Positions 1 to 7,998 of a stretch of DNA of 13,769 nucleotides are shown here, piece by piece. A program made the translations under genes and the position numbers. This DNA is from Eimeria necatrix (lineage: Eukaryota > Apicomplexa > Conoidasida > Eucoccidiorida > Eimeriidae): positions 1-13,769 of the forward strand of contig NW_013651836.1 of assembly GCF_000499385.1 (NCBI RefSeq). Direction: 5' to 3'. The stretch's first letter is position 1, and the number at the start of each line of letters is the position of its first letter. Below the pieces are notes generated by a model. It was not told the DNA's origin. It did not search any database and worked only from the letters and a program-made list of their open reading frames with translations.

Positions 1-308
1 AATTGAAACGGCCAACTCCAGATACGCCTTCATCACACCATTGCGCCTAATATGGAGTGTGACCTTCTGTCGTCGACCGCCCTTTTACTCAATCACGCAA
101 CGCTAACGGCCAGCACAAACAACGAACCACTGCAACCGAATCCTTTGCTTGCAACCAATGGAGCCTCCTGATAATGCTACTCATGTTTTCGCATCAGCAT
201 AATACATGAAATGCAGTAGATGGGGCTGCAGCAACGGCGAACGCCACCTACGTGAAATCTTTGCACAAGTGCTATGCATGATACTGGAATTCGAGCTAGC
301 CTTCCCGC

Positions 309-674
309 TTGCAGGGTTGTTGCACACATTTTTCTCCCGTAGCAGGATCAAATAGCTCAAACCATTTTTGCCTTTGCACATTCGTGTTAGTAGTACACAA
401 GAGGCGCGCGTCGCGTCAAACGCATTGTGTGAGAATTTTTTTTGGATTCGTCAACATCCCAGGAACATTTAACGCGTGTCGTGTTCCTGGGCTCAATGGA
501 GCAGCAGGCCTTTCACAGCACGTGAATCCCGAACCAAGTGTAGCGCCAGTATGCACGCAATTCGTTACAAGCGTTTGTTATGTTGAAACTCCACTACGTT
601 GCGCCACTCCTTCCAGAGGAATGCCGCACAAACAACGCTGCGTCGCCCATATAAGCAACTTGGCATATCCATAG
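309..674 (+). pseudogene. Ty3/gypsy RT-like fragment (palm C-terminal half)
   Basis: A 121-codon open frame with no ATG start near its beginning. Around 432-473 it reads RIFFGFVNIPGTFNA, which resembles the FG-x-x-N-x-P-x-TF segment ahead of the catalytic site in Ty3/gypsy reverse transcriptases. About 45 codons later (573-596) it reads VCYVETPL, where the family carries the catalytic Y-x-D-D; both aspartates would be lost, so it would be inactive. The family spacing is nearer 32 codons, so an insertion is implied. The next pol parts (junction, RNase H) follow on the same strand. A perfect 10-bp inverted repeat lies inside it. The match is by eye and could be chance; a host exon is the alternative. 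Confidence 0.35.
458..491. repeat. Perfect 10-bp inverted repeat
   Basis: cccaggaaca (458-467) and tgttcctggg (482-491) pair perfectly around a 14-base loop. It lies inside the RT-like frame and overlaps its FG..N.P.TF-like segment, so it may be incidental to coding sequence. Confidence 0.65.
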
Positions 675-731
675 CGGCTATCTGCAAACTATGTCTCTCC
701 ACATAACACGCTAACTACTGAAATGCCAAAC

Positions 732-771
732 GCATCTGCACAATCGTCAGGCTGCTGCACTGTGCAGATGC
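732..771. repeat. Perfect 11-bp inverted repeat with inner palindrome
   Basis: gcatctgcaca (732-742) and tgtgcagatgc (761-771) pair perfectly around an 18-base loop. The right arm also overlaps ctgcac-t-gtgcag (755-767), so two alternative hairpins are possible. Confidence 0.65.
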
Positions 772-894
772 ACTTCCTGTTCATTCGTATAAAAGCTAAA
801 TGCACTAATGGCACCTAAGAGCGCTTGACACACGCCCTGTAGTTTAGAAGTTGTTCGGTTGCAGTCAAGGTCCCTGGGAAAGAAGCCATAGTGT

Positions 895-1153
895 AGTAGG
901 TTTGGCGTTGGAATCGTTTGGTGGGCAGTTTCGACTCACCGTAGGATTAGGCATTCCCCTAGTGAGTGCAGCGCCCGAGAGCCCCTTCAAATGCAAGAAT
1001 TAACTGACGCCCAAAGCGAATGTTTAATGTTCAACTGCTGTACCAAATGTTTTCATAGAAAAAGACGAATATCTGCGTACTGCGAGGCGTATACAAGCCT
1101 CAGAATAGAGAAATGCGTACATATTTGTTTCGAAGACTCCAGCACTTTGTAGG
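895..1153 (+). pseudogene. Ty3/gypsy RT-RNase H junction-like fragment
   Basis: One open frame of about 86 codons, bounded by TAG at both ends and lacking an ATG start. It contains STHRRIRHSPSECSAREPL near 931-987 and then ELTDAQSE near 1000-1023. In Ty3/gypsy pol the segment after the RT palm has a YYRRF-type block, an A-x-PL block, then W-(S/T)-x-x-x-Q-x-AF, in this order and at about this spacing. The DNA also resembles 5446-5560, which has a junction-like reading of its own. It sits between the RT-like and RNase H-like pieces, as expected in an element. No function would remain. Confidence 0.4.
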
Positions 1154-1345
1154 ACATTTGCTCGGCATGAAGACGCGCGCTAACAACCGCTCAACGACAG
1201 TATGCCATGTAGACTGGAAGGGCTGTGATATAGCTGTGATAGAGCTTCTACGCTCGACAAGGCATGCCGTAGCGGTGCACTTTTGCAATAAAGTCATTCC
1301 GTAAGGCATTACACATGAACGGTCCACGACACACCTCTGGAAGAG
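1113..1345 (+). pseudogene. Ty3/gypsy RNase H-like fragment
   Basis: The frame ending in TAA at 1302-1304 contains VDWKGCDIAVIELL, then HAVAVHFCNKVIP. Past the stop the same frame gives THER (about 1311-1322). RNase H of Ty3/gypsy elements has a (T/V)DAS...A-(I/V)-G-A-V-L block, then about ten residues on a P-V-A-(Y/F)-x-S-R-K-L block and an (H/T)E-(R/K)E block. Order and spacing agree, with a stop inside the domain. The first aspartate is kept, but the AS and GA residues are not. It follows the junction-like frame and overlaps its end in another frame, so a frameshift is implied. Of the left-edge pieces I find this the most convincing, though it is still read by eye. Confidence 0.45.
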
Positions 1346-1545
1346 TCGGTCTAGGTGAAATAAGGTACTTTTCGTCTTATAATGCTGCAAGCTCGCCGAA
1401 GAAAAAGGGGAGATGCCACGTATAAAGCACGTGTAAAGCATGCGTTGAGATTTTGTTCATACTGCTGTGTAAAATAGCAACTACTGGAAACGTGGGCACC
1501 TAAAGAAAAGGACGATGCCGAAATGAAGCAAGGCACATTGAAATT

Positions 1546-1566
1546 GATCTGTAAATGATCTGTAAG
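1546..1566. repeat. 11-bp tandem repeat
   Basis: gatctgtaa occurs at 1546 and again at 1557, period 11, with two units. Probably a simple slippage duplication. Confidence 0.5.
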
Positions 1567-1574
1567 CTGTTTCG

Positions 1575-2430
1575 GTGCATGCTACTTGTAGAAAATACAG
1601 TGGACATAAGGCAACGCACCCGGTAAAGCTCTCCGCACCAGTTGTGTGGAATACTTGTAGCTCTACTCCTGCCTTCCCCGCCGTTGGCTTTCTTACAAGC
1701 TATTTATTAACATTATCGCCATTATCACTTCTAAGAAAAAAACAAAGCACGACCCAAAGCCGCTAGTCACTTGAAACAACGCATGAGTAACGAGTTGTAT
1801 TGAGGAATCTTGCATGTGTGGACGCAATCGCATATAAACTCGTTTTGGATGCGTTTACGTGACGTATAACGAAGGCACCGCCTGGATTCTAAAATGGGTG
1901 TATGCTGGTCTTCTACCAAACTCAATTGGAGTGCAAAACAACGATTTGTTACGCTGTATAGAAGCAAAGGAGTGAGCTCTACTCAATGCCCTCAGGATCC
2001 ACGAGGAAATGGAAGAAACGCACAACCTACCACGCGATGCTTAAAGCTAAGGACCAAGTAGCTCGAAAGAACTTTAACAATTATTTTTTTTGCATCTCTC
2101 TTCAAATAATTTGCAAGTGCTACCTTCGAAAACTTTTGACAAGTCATGTTTCACATAATCTTGCTCATTCGCTTGAAAACATGATCTTCGCATGTTCACC
2201 AATCTTGCGCACCGAAGCGCATTTAGTATTTCGCATTGCACCTACTGAGATACGCAGTTATGATGCTGCTAAGTGCCATTCTGTACGAGCTACATTCTCC
2301 AGATCGTCATGAAGAAAAGTTTTGTCATCACACATCTGCAATGGTGCCCATATTCGTGCCATTAGACCGTCGCCTTAAAGGTAGAAGAGGAATCCAAAGC
2401 TCCAAAGCTAGAAAACTACGTAGAATATGA
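1575..2430 (+). pseudogene. Possible integrase remnants of the left-edge element
   Basis: This is where integrase would be expected after the RNase H-like piece. The frame 1575-1766 has H..., SGH, then PVKL and VVW, loosely like the integrase N-terminal zinc domain (H-H-C-C). The frame 2236-2430 has SPDRHEEKF, loosely like the S-D-R-x-x-x-F block around the second catalytic aspartate, then RRGIQSSKA, like the GI-x-x-S-x-A stretch. No clear G-x-x-ER glutamate block follows. Each match is weak, and I would not call it without its position. Several short frames on both strands here look random. Confidence 0.18.
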
Positions 2431-3370
2431 TTTAAAAGGGCTTCTTCCAATCGTCCGGTATATGCTATGCGTTTCAGAAGCATACTCGCAAGAGACCCAC
2501 TTTCTAGAAATAGCAACTGCTTCTGCAGTAATGATTCTTTCTTAGTTTCTGTAGCCTGAAAGCCAGCGTTAAATTTGACTTCGCTTCTACTATGTGGAAC
2601 AAAGCTTTCTATACGGATGTTTCCTTGAACAGCTGTTGTACGCTTTGAGATATTGGCATGCATGCAGGGTTACTTCGAAACAACTTTTATTCGCATTGTT
2701 CCAGATGACGCTCATCTTGCCATGAAAGTGAAGATGTATTGGCTTAAAACAAGATAACTTCAAGCATCATATTTGCACAACTTGTAATAATCGAGTACCT
2801 TGCCTCTGTAACTGCAAACGTTCATCACGGGGGAATGTCCTCCTATGTTGATATTACCCCATCTACTCACCTTCTATATTCCACTATCTTACTTGTTTGG
2901 CGTAAAATAATGCAGTGACGATGTTTACGTTGTGCACATGCGTAAATGCATCAATACTCATGGTGGCTTCTGGTTCTGAAAATTTCTGTATGATCACGAA
3001 GACCCATCCGCTAGTTAATTGAACTCACATGCAGTGCTGTTGTGTTGACAGGTGGTCAGCCCAATCGCTGTATAGGCATAATCAAGGCCTACGCATTCTT
3101 GAAGATGCCGTGAATAACAGCAATGCCTCTGACGTGGCCAGACGCAGGGGCTAATTCTACAGCAATGCCACTTTCACGGCCGCACATCTTGAAACGAAGA
3201 ACAAACTGCTATGCATATTTTGCTACCAGTGCTTGCTAGCGCTCCAAAACGTACATACTGCCACGGGAGGGGGCCAATGATGCGCCAAAGACATGAGAAT
3301 TCACTTGCGGCTCATCAGAACTTTAACTGGACATTCTTATTTACACATGACGAAACTTGTATAAAACTCA
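2431..3370. other. No gene recognised
   Basis: No frame on either strand gives a motif I recognise; the 111-codon minus-strand frame ending at 2328 looks like chance. The only structure seen is the 42-bp duplication at 3117-3200 and a GCATGCATGC word near 2655. Confidence 0.5.
3117..3200. repeat. Degenerate 42-bp tandem duplication
   Basis: ACAGCAATGCC occurs at 3117-3127 and again at 3159-3169. The following 16 bases still agree at about nine positions, giving roughly 20 of 27 aligned bases without gaps. No further copies are seen on either side. Confidence 0.45.
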
Positions 3371-3910
3371 GCACATTTTAAGTGCACGCATTTGTGGGCG
3401 AAAATAGAAGTGCAAGCGTCACATATTCGCATATGCACTGATTCAGTACATACCTTACGAAAAGTAGTACTGGCTTAGCACACAATCGACAGCCGCATGG
3501 GTTATGTTTTATCATTTAGAATAAAGGCGTGACACGTGCTTACGTCAATGAAATAAAAAAGACTGAACTACATTATTTGCCGCCTCGCAAGGCATACTAT
3601 CTGCGACATTTCGAGAATAACCATTCATTTGCGTGCATGTACAGCAACGCCCACGATGCATGAACCAACACGCAGAATACAGCATAACCGCGCAGTATGC
3701 GCAGTTCATGCAAACGTATTTTCCACATATATCTGTAACGCAGTACACAAACAGCAGCCTCATGGAGTGTGTTTTGTCATTTTAAATAAAGGCGCAAGTC
3801 ATGCTAATCTCAACGAAATAGACGAGGGTACGCTTTATTGTTTGTCGCCTCGCAAGACATACATCCTGCAGGATTTTGATATTAATCATGCATTTGTGTG
3901 AGTATATAGC
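3370..3910 (+). repeat. Old direct repeat, period about 265 bp
   Basis: The segment from 3481 (cacaatcgacagcc) recurs from 3746 (cacaaacagcagcc). Anchors shifted by exactly 265 include aataaaggcg at 3520 and 3785, and cgcctcgcaag at 3581 and 3846. By hand about 85 of 115 aligned bases match, with one small gap pair. Similarity runs on to a cattt-g word at 3626 and 3891. A third tail-like copy (gcacatttt...catttgtg) ends near 3395, so at least part of an earlier unit may lie upstream. No terminal inverted repeats or coding frame are evident. It could be a degenerate satellite, or a locally duplicated LTR or other non-coding element part. Confidence 0.7.
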
Positions 3911-4329
3911 TCCGCAGATACATCCTTGACATATAACATCGCGAATTTGTTTTGAAAAAGCACTAGTGCAGCTCTGTCGCACAAAAAACAACACCAGCTC
4001 TTCCTGCATTTGAATTCGAATCCTAGCTGCCTTTCTTACAATCTGGAAATGAGTCTAAACATTCGCTGCCGGCTTCTGAAGTCAACTGCCCGCTAAATTC
4101 AAGATATTTTCGCCATAGCAGAATTTTCTATATCAAAGACTAAAACGCCGAAACATTCTTCAATACACGTTTGAAGCTAGAAATTGATGGCCCGTACCAG
4201 CTTTATCACAGAAGATGCTAGTACGCAGAGCTAAAAAACGGCCACCGTCGCGTTAACGGGAGGTAACTGTCGTCAACCCAAGTCTGGATGCCGTGAGCAT
4301 ATATGCACTGTACACATGTTACTGTGTTT

Positions 4330-4690
4330 TGCCCCGAGAGGCAGCATTCATCTTTCGCTGCATGGAACCTACAGCACGCACACTAACGATATGAGACTCT
4401 CGCGTTTCCTATTACAGCAATGCGTAACTACGGCTGGGGGCAAAAGCATATCAGCCTTTGGTTTCAGTTATCACACTAAATCAAGGCCTAGCTCTAAATT
4501 TCTGAGTATTTATATTTATTGTCGTTCATTGCACCTCACATCCTGCATGACGCGGGAATAACCACTGCTTCATTTGGAGGATCACACATATAATGACAAA
4601 ACTTTAATTTCATAAGCCGTACGAAGCCTTCAACACACTTCCTGCACATTTAAAATGCATTTTTGTCAAAAAACTACGAGCTCTCAGATA
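4330..4690 (+). repeat. Further diverged copy of the 3480-4030 repeat
   Basis: Within this stretch 4452-4490 (cagcctttgg...aaatcaaggc) parallels 3753-3793, 4515-4575 (tttattgtcg..., cacatcctgcatg, ttcattt) parallels 3835-3895, and acatataa followed by a T-rich run and cttcctgca parallels 3930-4010. Identity is clearly lower than between the first two copies and needs several gaps. The shared part seems to extend some 100 bp past the 265-bp unit, so this copy and the one at 3746 would share a longer segment. The call rests on ordered short matches only. Confidence 0.4.
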
Positions 4691-4979
4691 GCTCATTTTC
4701 CACGCAGCCCGCTAAGAAACTATCATTGGACCTGAAACAAGCATACACCTAAGCAGCCAAGCAGCCACATGATGGAGCCCAAACAAAATCACTGATCAGC
4801 AAAAGGTGAAAATAGCCACAAAACAAGCTGTGCAGTTGCGTGCAGCAAGAATATAGCAGATCTCCAAATATCATAATAATTAACACTCATTCAGTTCGCT
4901 AGTGACATCCAATGCATTGGTAATTAGGCGATGCAAACGAGCTGCAGAGCGAGGTCCCACGATTTTACTTAGCCAGCGT

Positions 4980-5180
4980 GCTATTAACTGCTCAAGGACA
5001 GGATCGCATTTTCACAGTTTTTTAAGCTTCGTAGGTGTCTAACAACGCACCAGCTATGCAAAGAACTTAGGAAGAAACACGCCGCCGCTCTTTTGCTCAA
5101 CAGCCCACTACAGTAGCACACTAACGAGCGCCGCCGTTAGTGAATTGCTAAGCCCATAAGCGCTTGCTTCAATTGTAGTG
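4980..5180 (+). pseudogene. Ty3/gypsy RT-like fragment (palm), frameshifted
   Basis: In one frame 4995-5039 reads RTGSHFHSFLSFVGV. The next frame carries on with SNNAPAMQRT at 5038-5067 and then TAG. The family has an RT-x-x-GH-F...P-FG-(L/V) stretch directly followed by N-A-P-A-x-F-Q-R, and here both parts abut across a one-base frame change. Stops follow immediately, so nothing functional remains. The catalytic Y-x-D-D would be expected near 5150-5240; only a poor match (FCKIVIQV, about 5225-5250) is present. The piece lies just ahead of junction-like frames on the same strand. Confidence 0.35.
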
Positions 5181-5449
5181 TGCTGTTGTGGGAAGCTACG
5201 AAACATCACGTTCCACAACATACGTTCTGCAAAATTGTTATTCAAGTCCACGCACGCCAATACCAGCATCTGGCATGGGAAAGGCCTCTTCAATTACTTC
5301 ATAATCTGTGCGCCAGACAAAAGAGCAATTGGAACGTCTACAAAGTAGATCCAAAATGCAGTCATCTAAAATATTGGACCACTTCATCATACATCCTGCA
5401 GAATCGAAAGGGATCTATAATATTTGACCAACAACACTATACAGAGTAG
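5180..5449 (+). pseudogene. Ty3/gypsy RT C-terminal (thumb) fragment
   Basis: An 89-codon frame without an ATG start nearby. Its second half reads VYKVDPKCSHLKYW followed by TTSS and LQNRKG (about 5336-5410). Ty3/gypsy RTs have G-(V/I)-x-x-D-P-x-K-x-x-A-(I/L)-x-x-W-P-x-P and then an L-R-S-F-L-G block. D-P, the W ten residues on, and a basic block at the right distance agree, while the FLG core is not recognisable. QYQHL near 5258-5272 could correspond to the E-H-L-x-H-L block after the active site. The frame shifts near 5428, where the junction-like frame takes over. Confidence 0.4.
5184..5220. repeat. Inverted repeat with one bulge
   Basis: tgttgtgggaa (5184-5194) pairs with ttccacaaca (5211-5220), giving ten base pairs with one extra G bulged, around a 16-base loop. 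Confidence 0.55.
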
Positions 5450-5680
5450 TTAGCGTGGCTCGGGTTGGACGCCTGCGTGCTTCTGTCGCACTCATGAGAG
5501 CCAGTGCCCCCCAGGTGCAAGAGTTCAAGAGTGACCGACGCCTGACTCAAAATCTGTCAAATAAGCTTTCAGTCAGCTAGTGCTACGCCCTCTATCAAAG
5601 GCCGATCTCCTAGTGCTCCCTTGTGATCCTGCAAAGATCAATGAACTGCGCGTGTCCTACATGATCAGCGCACTGTAAGA
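5428..5680 (+). pseudogene. Ty3/gypsy RT-RNase H junction-like fragment
   Basis: The frame 5428-5577 (stop TAG at 5578) contains VARVGRLRASVALMRASAP and then QEF, resembling the family's A-x-(I/V)-A-x-P-L-x-x-L-x-(R/K) block before the W...AF..L segment. In another frame 5611-5664 reads LLVLPCDPAKINELRV, which resembles the P-V-L-x-x-P-D stretch leading into RNase H, and ends at TAA soon after. Part of the DNA (5446-5560) resembles 890-1010. Both frames are short, so the reading depends on order and neighbours more than on any one motif. Confidence 0.4.
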
Positions 5681-5741
5681 GCTATGCTCTGAGTTTTGTG
5701 CATGTGAAACGAAAGGCAAAGCTCTGTACAGCCTCACAAAC

Positions 5742-6180
5742 GTGCCGAAGAAGACAATCCCATCGCGATGTCAAGTATTCGGGGACTTTGGGTTGGCCAG
5801 CAACCTTGCCGCCTGTCCAGATTACTCTCCGTTAGCAGTGAGAGTCAATATTTTGCGAGCTACATCTCAACGAGTACGCTGCTGCCCTCACACAAAAGTA
5901 GCAAGTGGGCTGCATGAAGGGTCGTATACCTTGACATGCCATCAAGCGCTGCGTTCGGCTTTAGCTTTGCGTGACTACGTGAAGCTACAAACGTCTCGCT
6001 CTCTACACTGATCAGAGCGCGTTCGCACACCTGCATTGGGCTGACTCTCCAGCATCCCGCGAGCCTGAAAATACAAATATTATAAGATATGTAGACATGC
6101 CAAGCGGTCACAGCCTCTGTGCCATGCACGAAGAGGACTTATTTCAAGAGTTTACTTTGTTTTATCCATGGATACGATAG
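5742..6180 (+). pseudogene. Second junction plus RNase H-like fragment
   Basis: The frame 5742-6011 contains FGDFGLASN and PDYSPLAVRV, similar to the F-L-G-L-x-x-Y-Y-R-R-F-(I/V)-P-D-Y-x-x-x-A block. An adjoining frame (5983-6177, then TAG) contains DQSAFAHLHWADSPAS, similar to the Q-x-AF-x-x-L-K block. It then has NTNIIRYVDMPSGHSL and HEED, similar to the T-D-A-S...G-x-G-A-V-L-x-Q block opening RNase H; the aspartate codon is 6094-6096. An RT palm reading (L-D-x-x-S-G-Y-H-Q) was considered for this aspartate, but the preceding Q-x-AF block favours RNase H. Having two junctions within 600 bp implies two element copies or a local duplication. Confidence 0.45.
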
Positions 6181-6575
6181 TACGGAAGGTTTGTCGCGCG
6201 AGTTAAGACTAGGAAGGCATCCAAGTACAAGAAAAAGTAGGCGCTGTCGCCGCACCGTGGTTGGAACACCGAATGACAGCAACAAGTAGATCTCCATACG
6301 CGCCTCATAAATACGCATACGTCTCTCAAGCATGAAGTAATGCAAATACTTAATTTTTAATAGAAATGCGAAGTCTCGCGGGCCGGAATAACAAAGCCAC
6401 ATGTATGTGTGCGCGCTGAGCATCAACTGAAACCAAAATTTCCAAGATAATAAGTGGTAAATTCGTTACCTTTCAGTGTTCGCGGCCAAAAAAATTAGTT
6501 GCGTAGCAATTAAAGCGGGCCAGAAAGTCGAATACTGCCAGGGAATCTCCTAAGTGCAACCAGCGAGGCCTCACA

Positions 6576-6857
6576 ATGCAGCAACGCATTTACTATCATC
6601 GGTCTAGAGCGGTGAAAACCAGTAGTTGGCGCTCCTGCAACCATGGACGCCACCTCTCTAAAACCCGTGCACACGCACAATGGATTATACTGAAAATGGA
6701 GCAAAGACTTTTGCTTACGATGCCGTTGCATAGCATCTCCTGCAATAGCAGAAACCCAACATCTAAAACAAATTCCAAAAGGCAAGCTGCGCCTTTCAAA
6801 GGTGTTACGAAAGGGAGTGCCTTGAGTCAGCTTCATAGTGTGAGATTTGCACTTTAA
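6576..6857 (+). pseudogene. Ty3/gypsy integrase zinc-domain-like fragment
   Basis: A 93-codon open frame from ATG to TAA. Residues 21-41 include CNHGRHLSKTRAHAQW and then LKM. Residues 55-77 include SCNSRNPTSK and later APFKG. The integrase N-terminal domain of Ty3/gypsy elements has G-H-x-G-x-x-K-T, then F-x-W-P-x-M, then S-C-x-x-C-Q-x-x-K and P-x-G-L at comparable spacing. The second zinc cysteine would be Arg59, so the site is broken. Its place after the RNase H-like piece on the same strand fits pol order. The region up to 7100 shows no clear catalytic core. Confidence 0.4.
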
Positions 6858-7029
6858 GAAGCATCAGCAACCCAGAATAAGCAAGAGCCGTTTTTGAGCG
6901 TTTAATGGCGCAACAATGTCACATAATTTCAACTCCAAGTGCAGCTTCAGCCAAGTTTAAATAAATATTATTCACTGAAAACATATAAGTGATAACAAAT
7001 GGTCCGCTTCAAATTTCTGCTAGACGTAA

Positions 7030-7057
7030 CACTGCCATGGCAGTGCCTCATTGAGGC
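7030..7057. repeat. Two abutting palindromes
   Basis: 7030-7045 is a perfect 16-bp palindrome (cactgccatggcagtg). It shares its last base with gcctca-t-tgaggc at 7045-7057, a second perfect inverted repeat with one central base. Each could form a very short-loop hairpin. No flanking gene gives it a role. Confidence 0.6.
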
Positions 7058-7108
7058 CAAGTGCGCATTATGCAAGATCCGCCGTGTACCATGGAAATAA
7101 ATTCATAG

Positions 7109-7258
7109 CAGGGCGTCTCTAGGACAATTGTTGCAGATACTGGGGCCTCGCATAGTAAGCGTATCATTGAAATGCCAAAAAGTAAGTTCACAGTGAGTAG
7201 ATCGCTCCACCTTTCCATATTGTCTGCTCTCAAAAGCAAACAACATCTCAAGAGCAGA
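7109..7258 (+). pseudogene. Retropepsin-like (retrotransposon protease) fragment
   Basis: A 50-codon frame between TAG at 7106 and TAG at 7259, without an ATG start in the first part. It reads RTIVADTGASHSKRI at 7121-7165. The D-T-G-A-(S/T) triad with hydrophobic residues before it and H-S after it is the signature of LTR-retrotransposon aspartic proteases, which cut the Gag-Pol polyprotein; the catalytic aspartate codon is 7136-7138. RT-like sequence begins about 250 bp downstream on the same strand, as in Ty3/gypsy pol. The flap and the C-terminal I-L-G-x-N-like motif are not seen. A five-residue motif alone can be chance. Confidence 0.45.
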
Positions 7259-7389
7259 TAGTATGCCTACCCCTGCATGCGAGGGAACACGCAAATACGC
7301 CTTTCAAGTCCACCAGACTACTAGCGCAAACACATAGTCATGAGTGCGGTTGCCCGCTTGTTTCTTCAACATCGTGCACGCTCACAGTC

Positions 7390-7690
7390 TAAGAAGCACT
7401 CAAACTGTAAATACCAGCCGCTGCTAGTAGTGGCGCCAACCGAACAAATTACATATGCAGTTGATAGGCTCAGAGTTTTTCACTATCTAGAAGAATCTTA
7501 GCCACAAGCAGCCTTATACATAATTTGTAATGCCGCGCTGACCAAAGCGCAGAGACAGAAAAACTTTTTAAAGGCAAAGCAGTCCATCGACGGATAGTTT
7601 TTATGATTGATGCTGCATACTGCGTTTCCGCAACATTCACATGATGCTTGCAAATACGGGTTGGCGTAAAAAAGGAAGACCCTCTGATTC
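7390..7690 (+). pseudogene. Ty3/gypsy RT-like fragment, several frameshifts
   Basis: RT-like pieces occur in order across frames. QLIGSEFFTI then TAG (about 7458-7490) resembles the G-(A/S)-x-F-F-(S/T)-x-L-D entry to the first catalytic aspartate, lost here. FVMP at 7527-7538, followed one frame away by LTKAQ-like codons, resembles the V-M-P-F-G-L-x-N-A-P block. VFMIDAAYCVSAT (7599-7637) resembles the (Y/F)-x-D-D active-site block, with one aspartate left. HMMLANTGWRKK (about 7651-7686) resembles the segment after it. Every piece is short and the frame was chosen each time, so the series matters more than the single matches. Confidence 0.35.
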
Positions 7691-7714
7691 CACAATACAG
7701 AAACCTCGTCCTTA

Positions 7715-7998
7715 ATTCAACGCATTGAGCAGAATGGAATGGTGGCCAAGCGAACAAGCACTGCCTGAACTTTCCTTTTGATTGTCTCTCAGTTGAACAC
7801 ACAGAAAAAATGGCTCGCTTGAAAGCACTAATTTATTATCGCGATGCAGATATCTTTCACAAGCGTGTACTCACAGAGGAGGCGCTGCCGTTCCCGGTGA
7901 AACCAGCACACGTGCAGAAAAGAAATTTCAATGCTCAAAAACAGATTTTTGCATCGCTCTTGATGCGTTTTGGTCTGCCTCGAAACGCGGCCTACTGA
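7715..7998 (+). pseudogene. Ty3/gypsy thumb and junction-like fragment
   Basis: One frame at 7718-7780 reads FNALSRMEWWPSEQALPEL then SF and TGA, resembling K-V-x-A-(I/L)...W-P-x-P...E-L-R-S-F-L-G. The second frame, open 7729-7995 (ATG at 7810, TGA at 7996), reads MARLKALIYYRDADIF and then LTEEALPF, similar to the A-R-P-L-x-x-L-x-x-K-D-A-x-F-x-W...AF block. I first took its MRFGL (7963-7977) for the RT P-F-G-L block, but its order relative to the other pieces does not fit. An unrelated short host gene cannot be excluded, as the 62-codon ATG frame looks protein-like. Confidence 0.35.

Noticed and set aside
880..950. tRNA-derived SINE with A box (tagtgtagtagg) and B box (gtttcgactcacc)
   Set aside because: The box matches are degenerate, there is no A-rich tail or target duplication, and the same bases have a better pol-junction reading. 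The similar sequence near 5450 and a match near 9306-9355 fail for the same reasons.
1100..1441. 113-codon minus-strand frame as a gene
   Set aside because: No recognisable motif, and it lies opposite a better-supported RNase H-like frame.
4008..4030. B-box-like ttcgaatcc suggesting a tRNA gene
   Set aside because: No acceptor stem, anticodon arm or A box at a fitting distance upstream.
6091..6150. RT palm motif (L-D-x-x-S-G-Y-H-Q) for VDMPSGH...HEED
   Set aside because: The preceding QSAF.HL block and the SGHSL.A spacing fit the RNase H start better.
7963..7990. MRFGL as the RT P-F-G-L block
   Set aside because: RT-like blocks already occur upstream at 7458-7637 and a junction-like block at 7718-7780, so it would be out of order.
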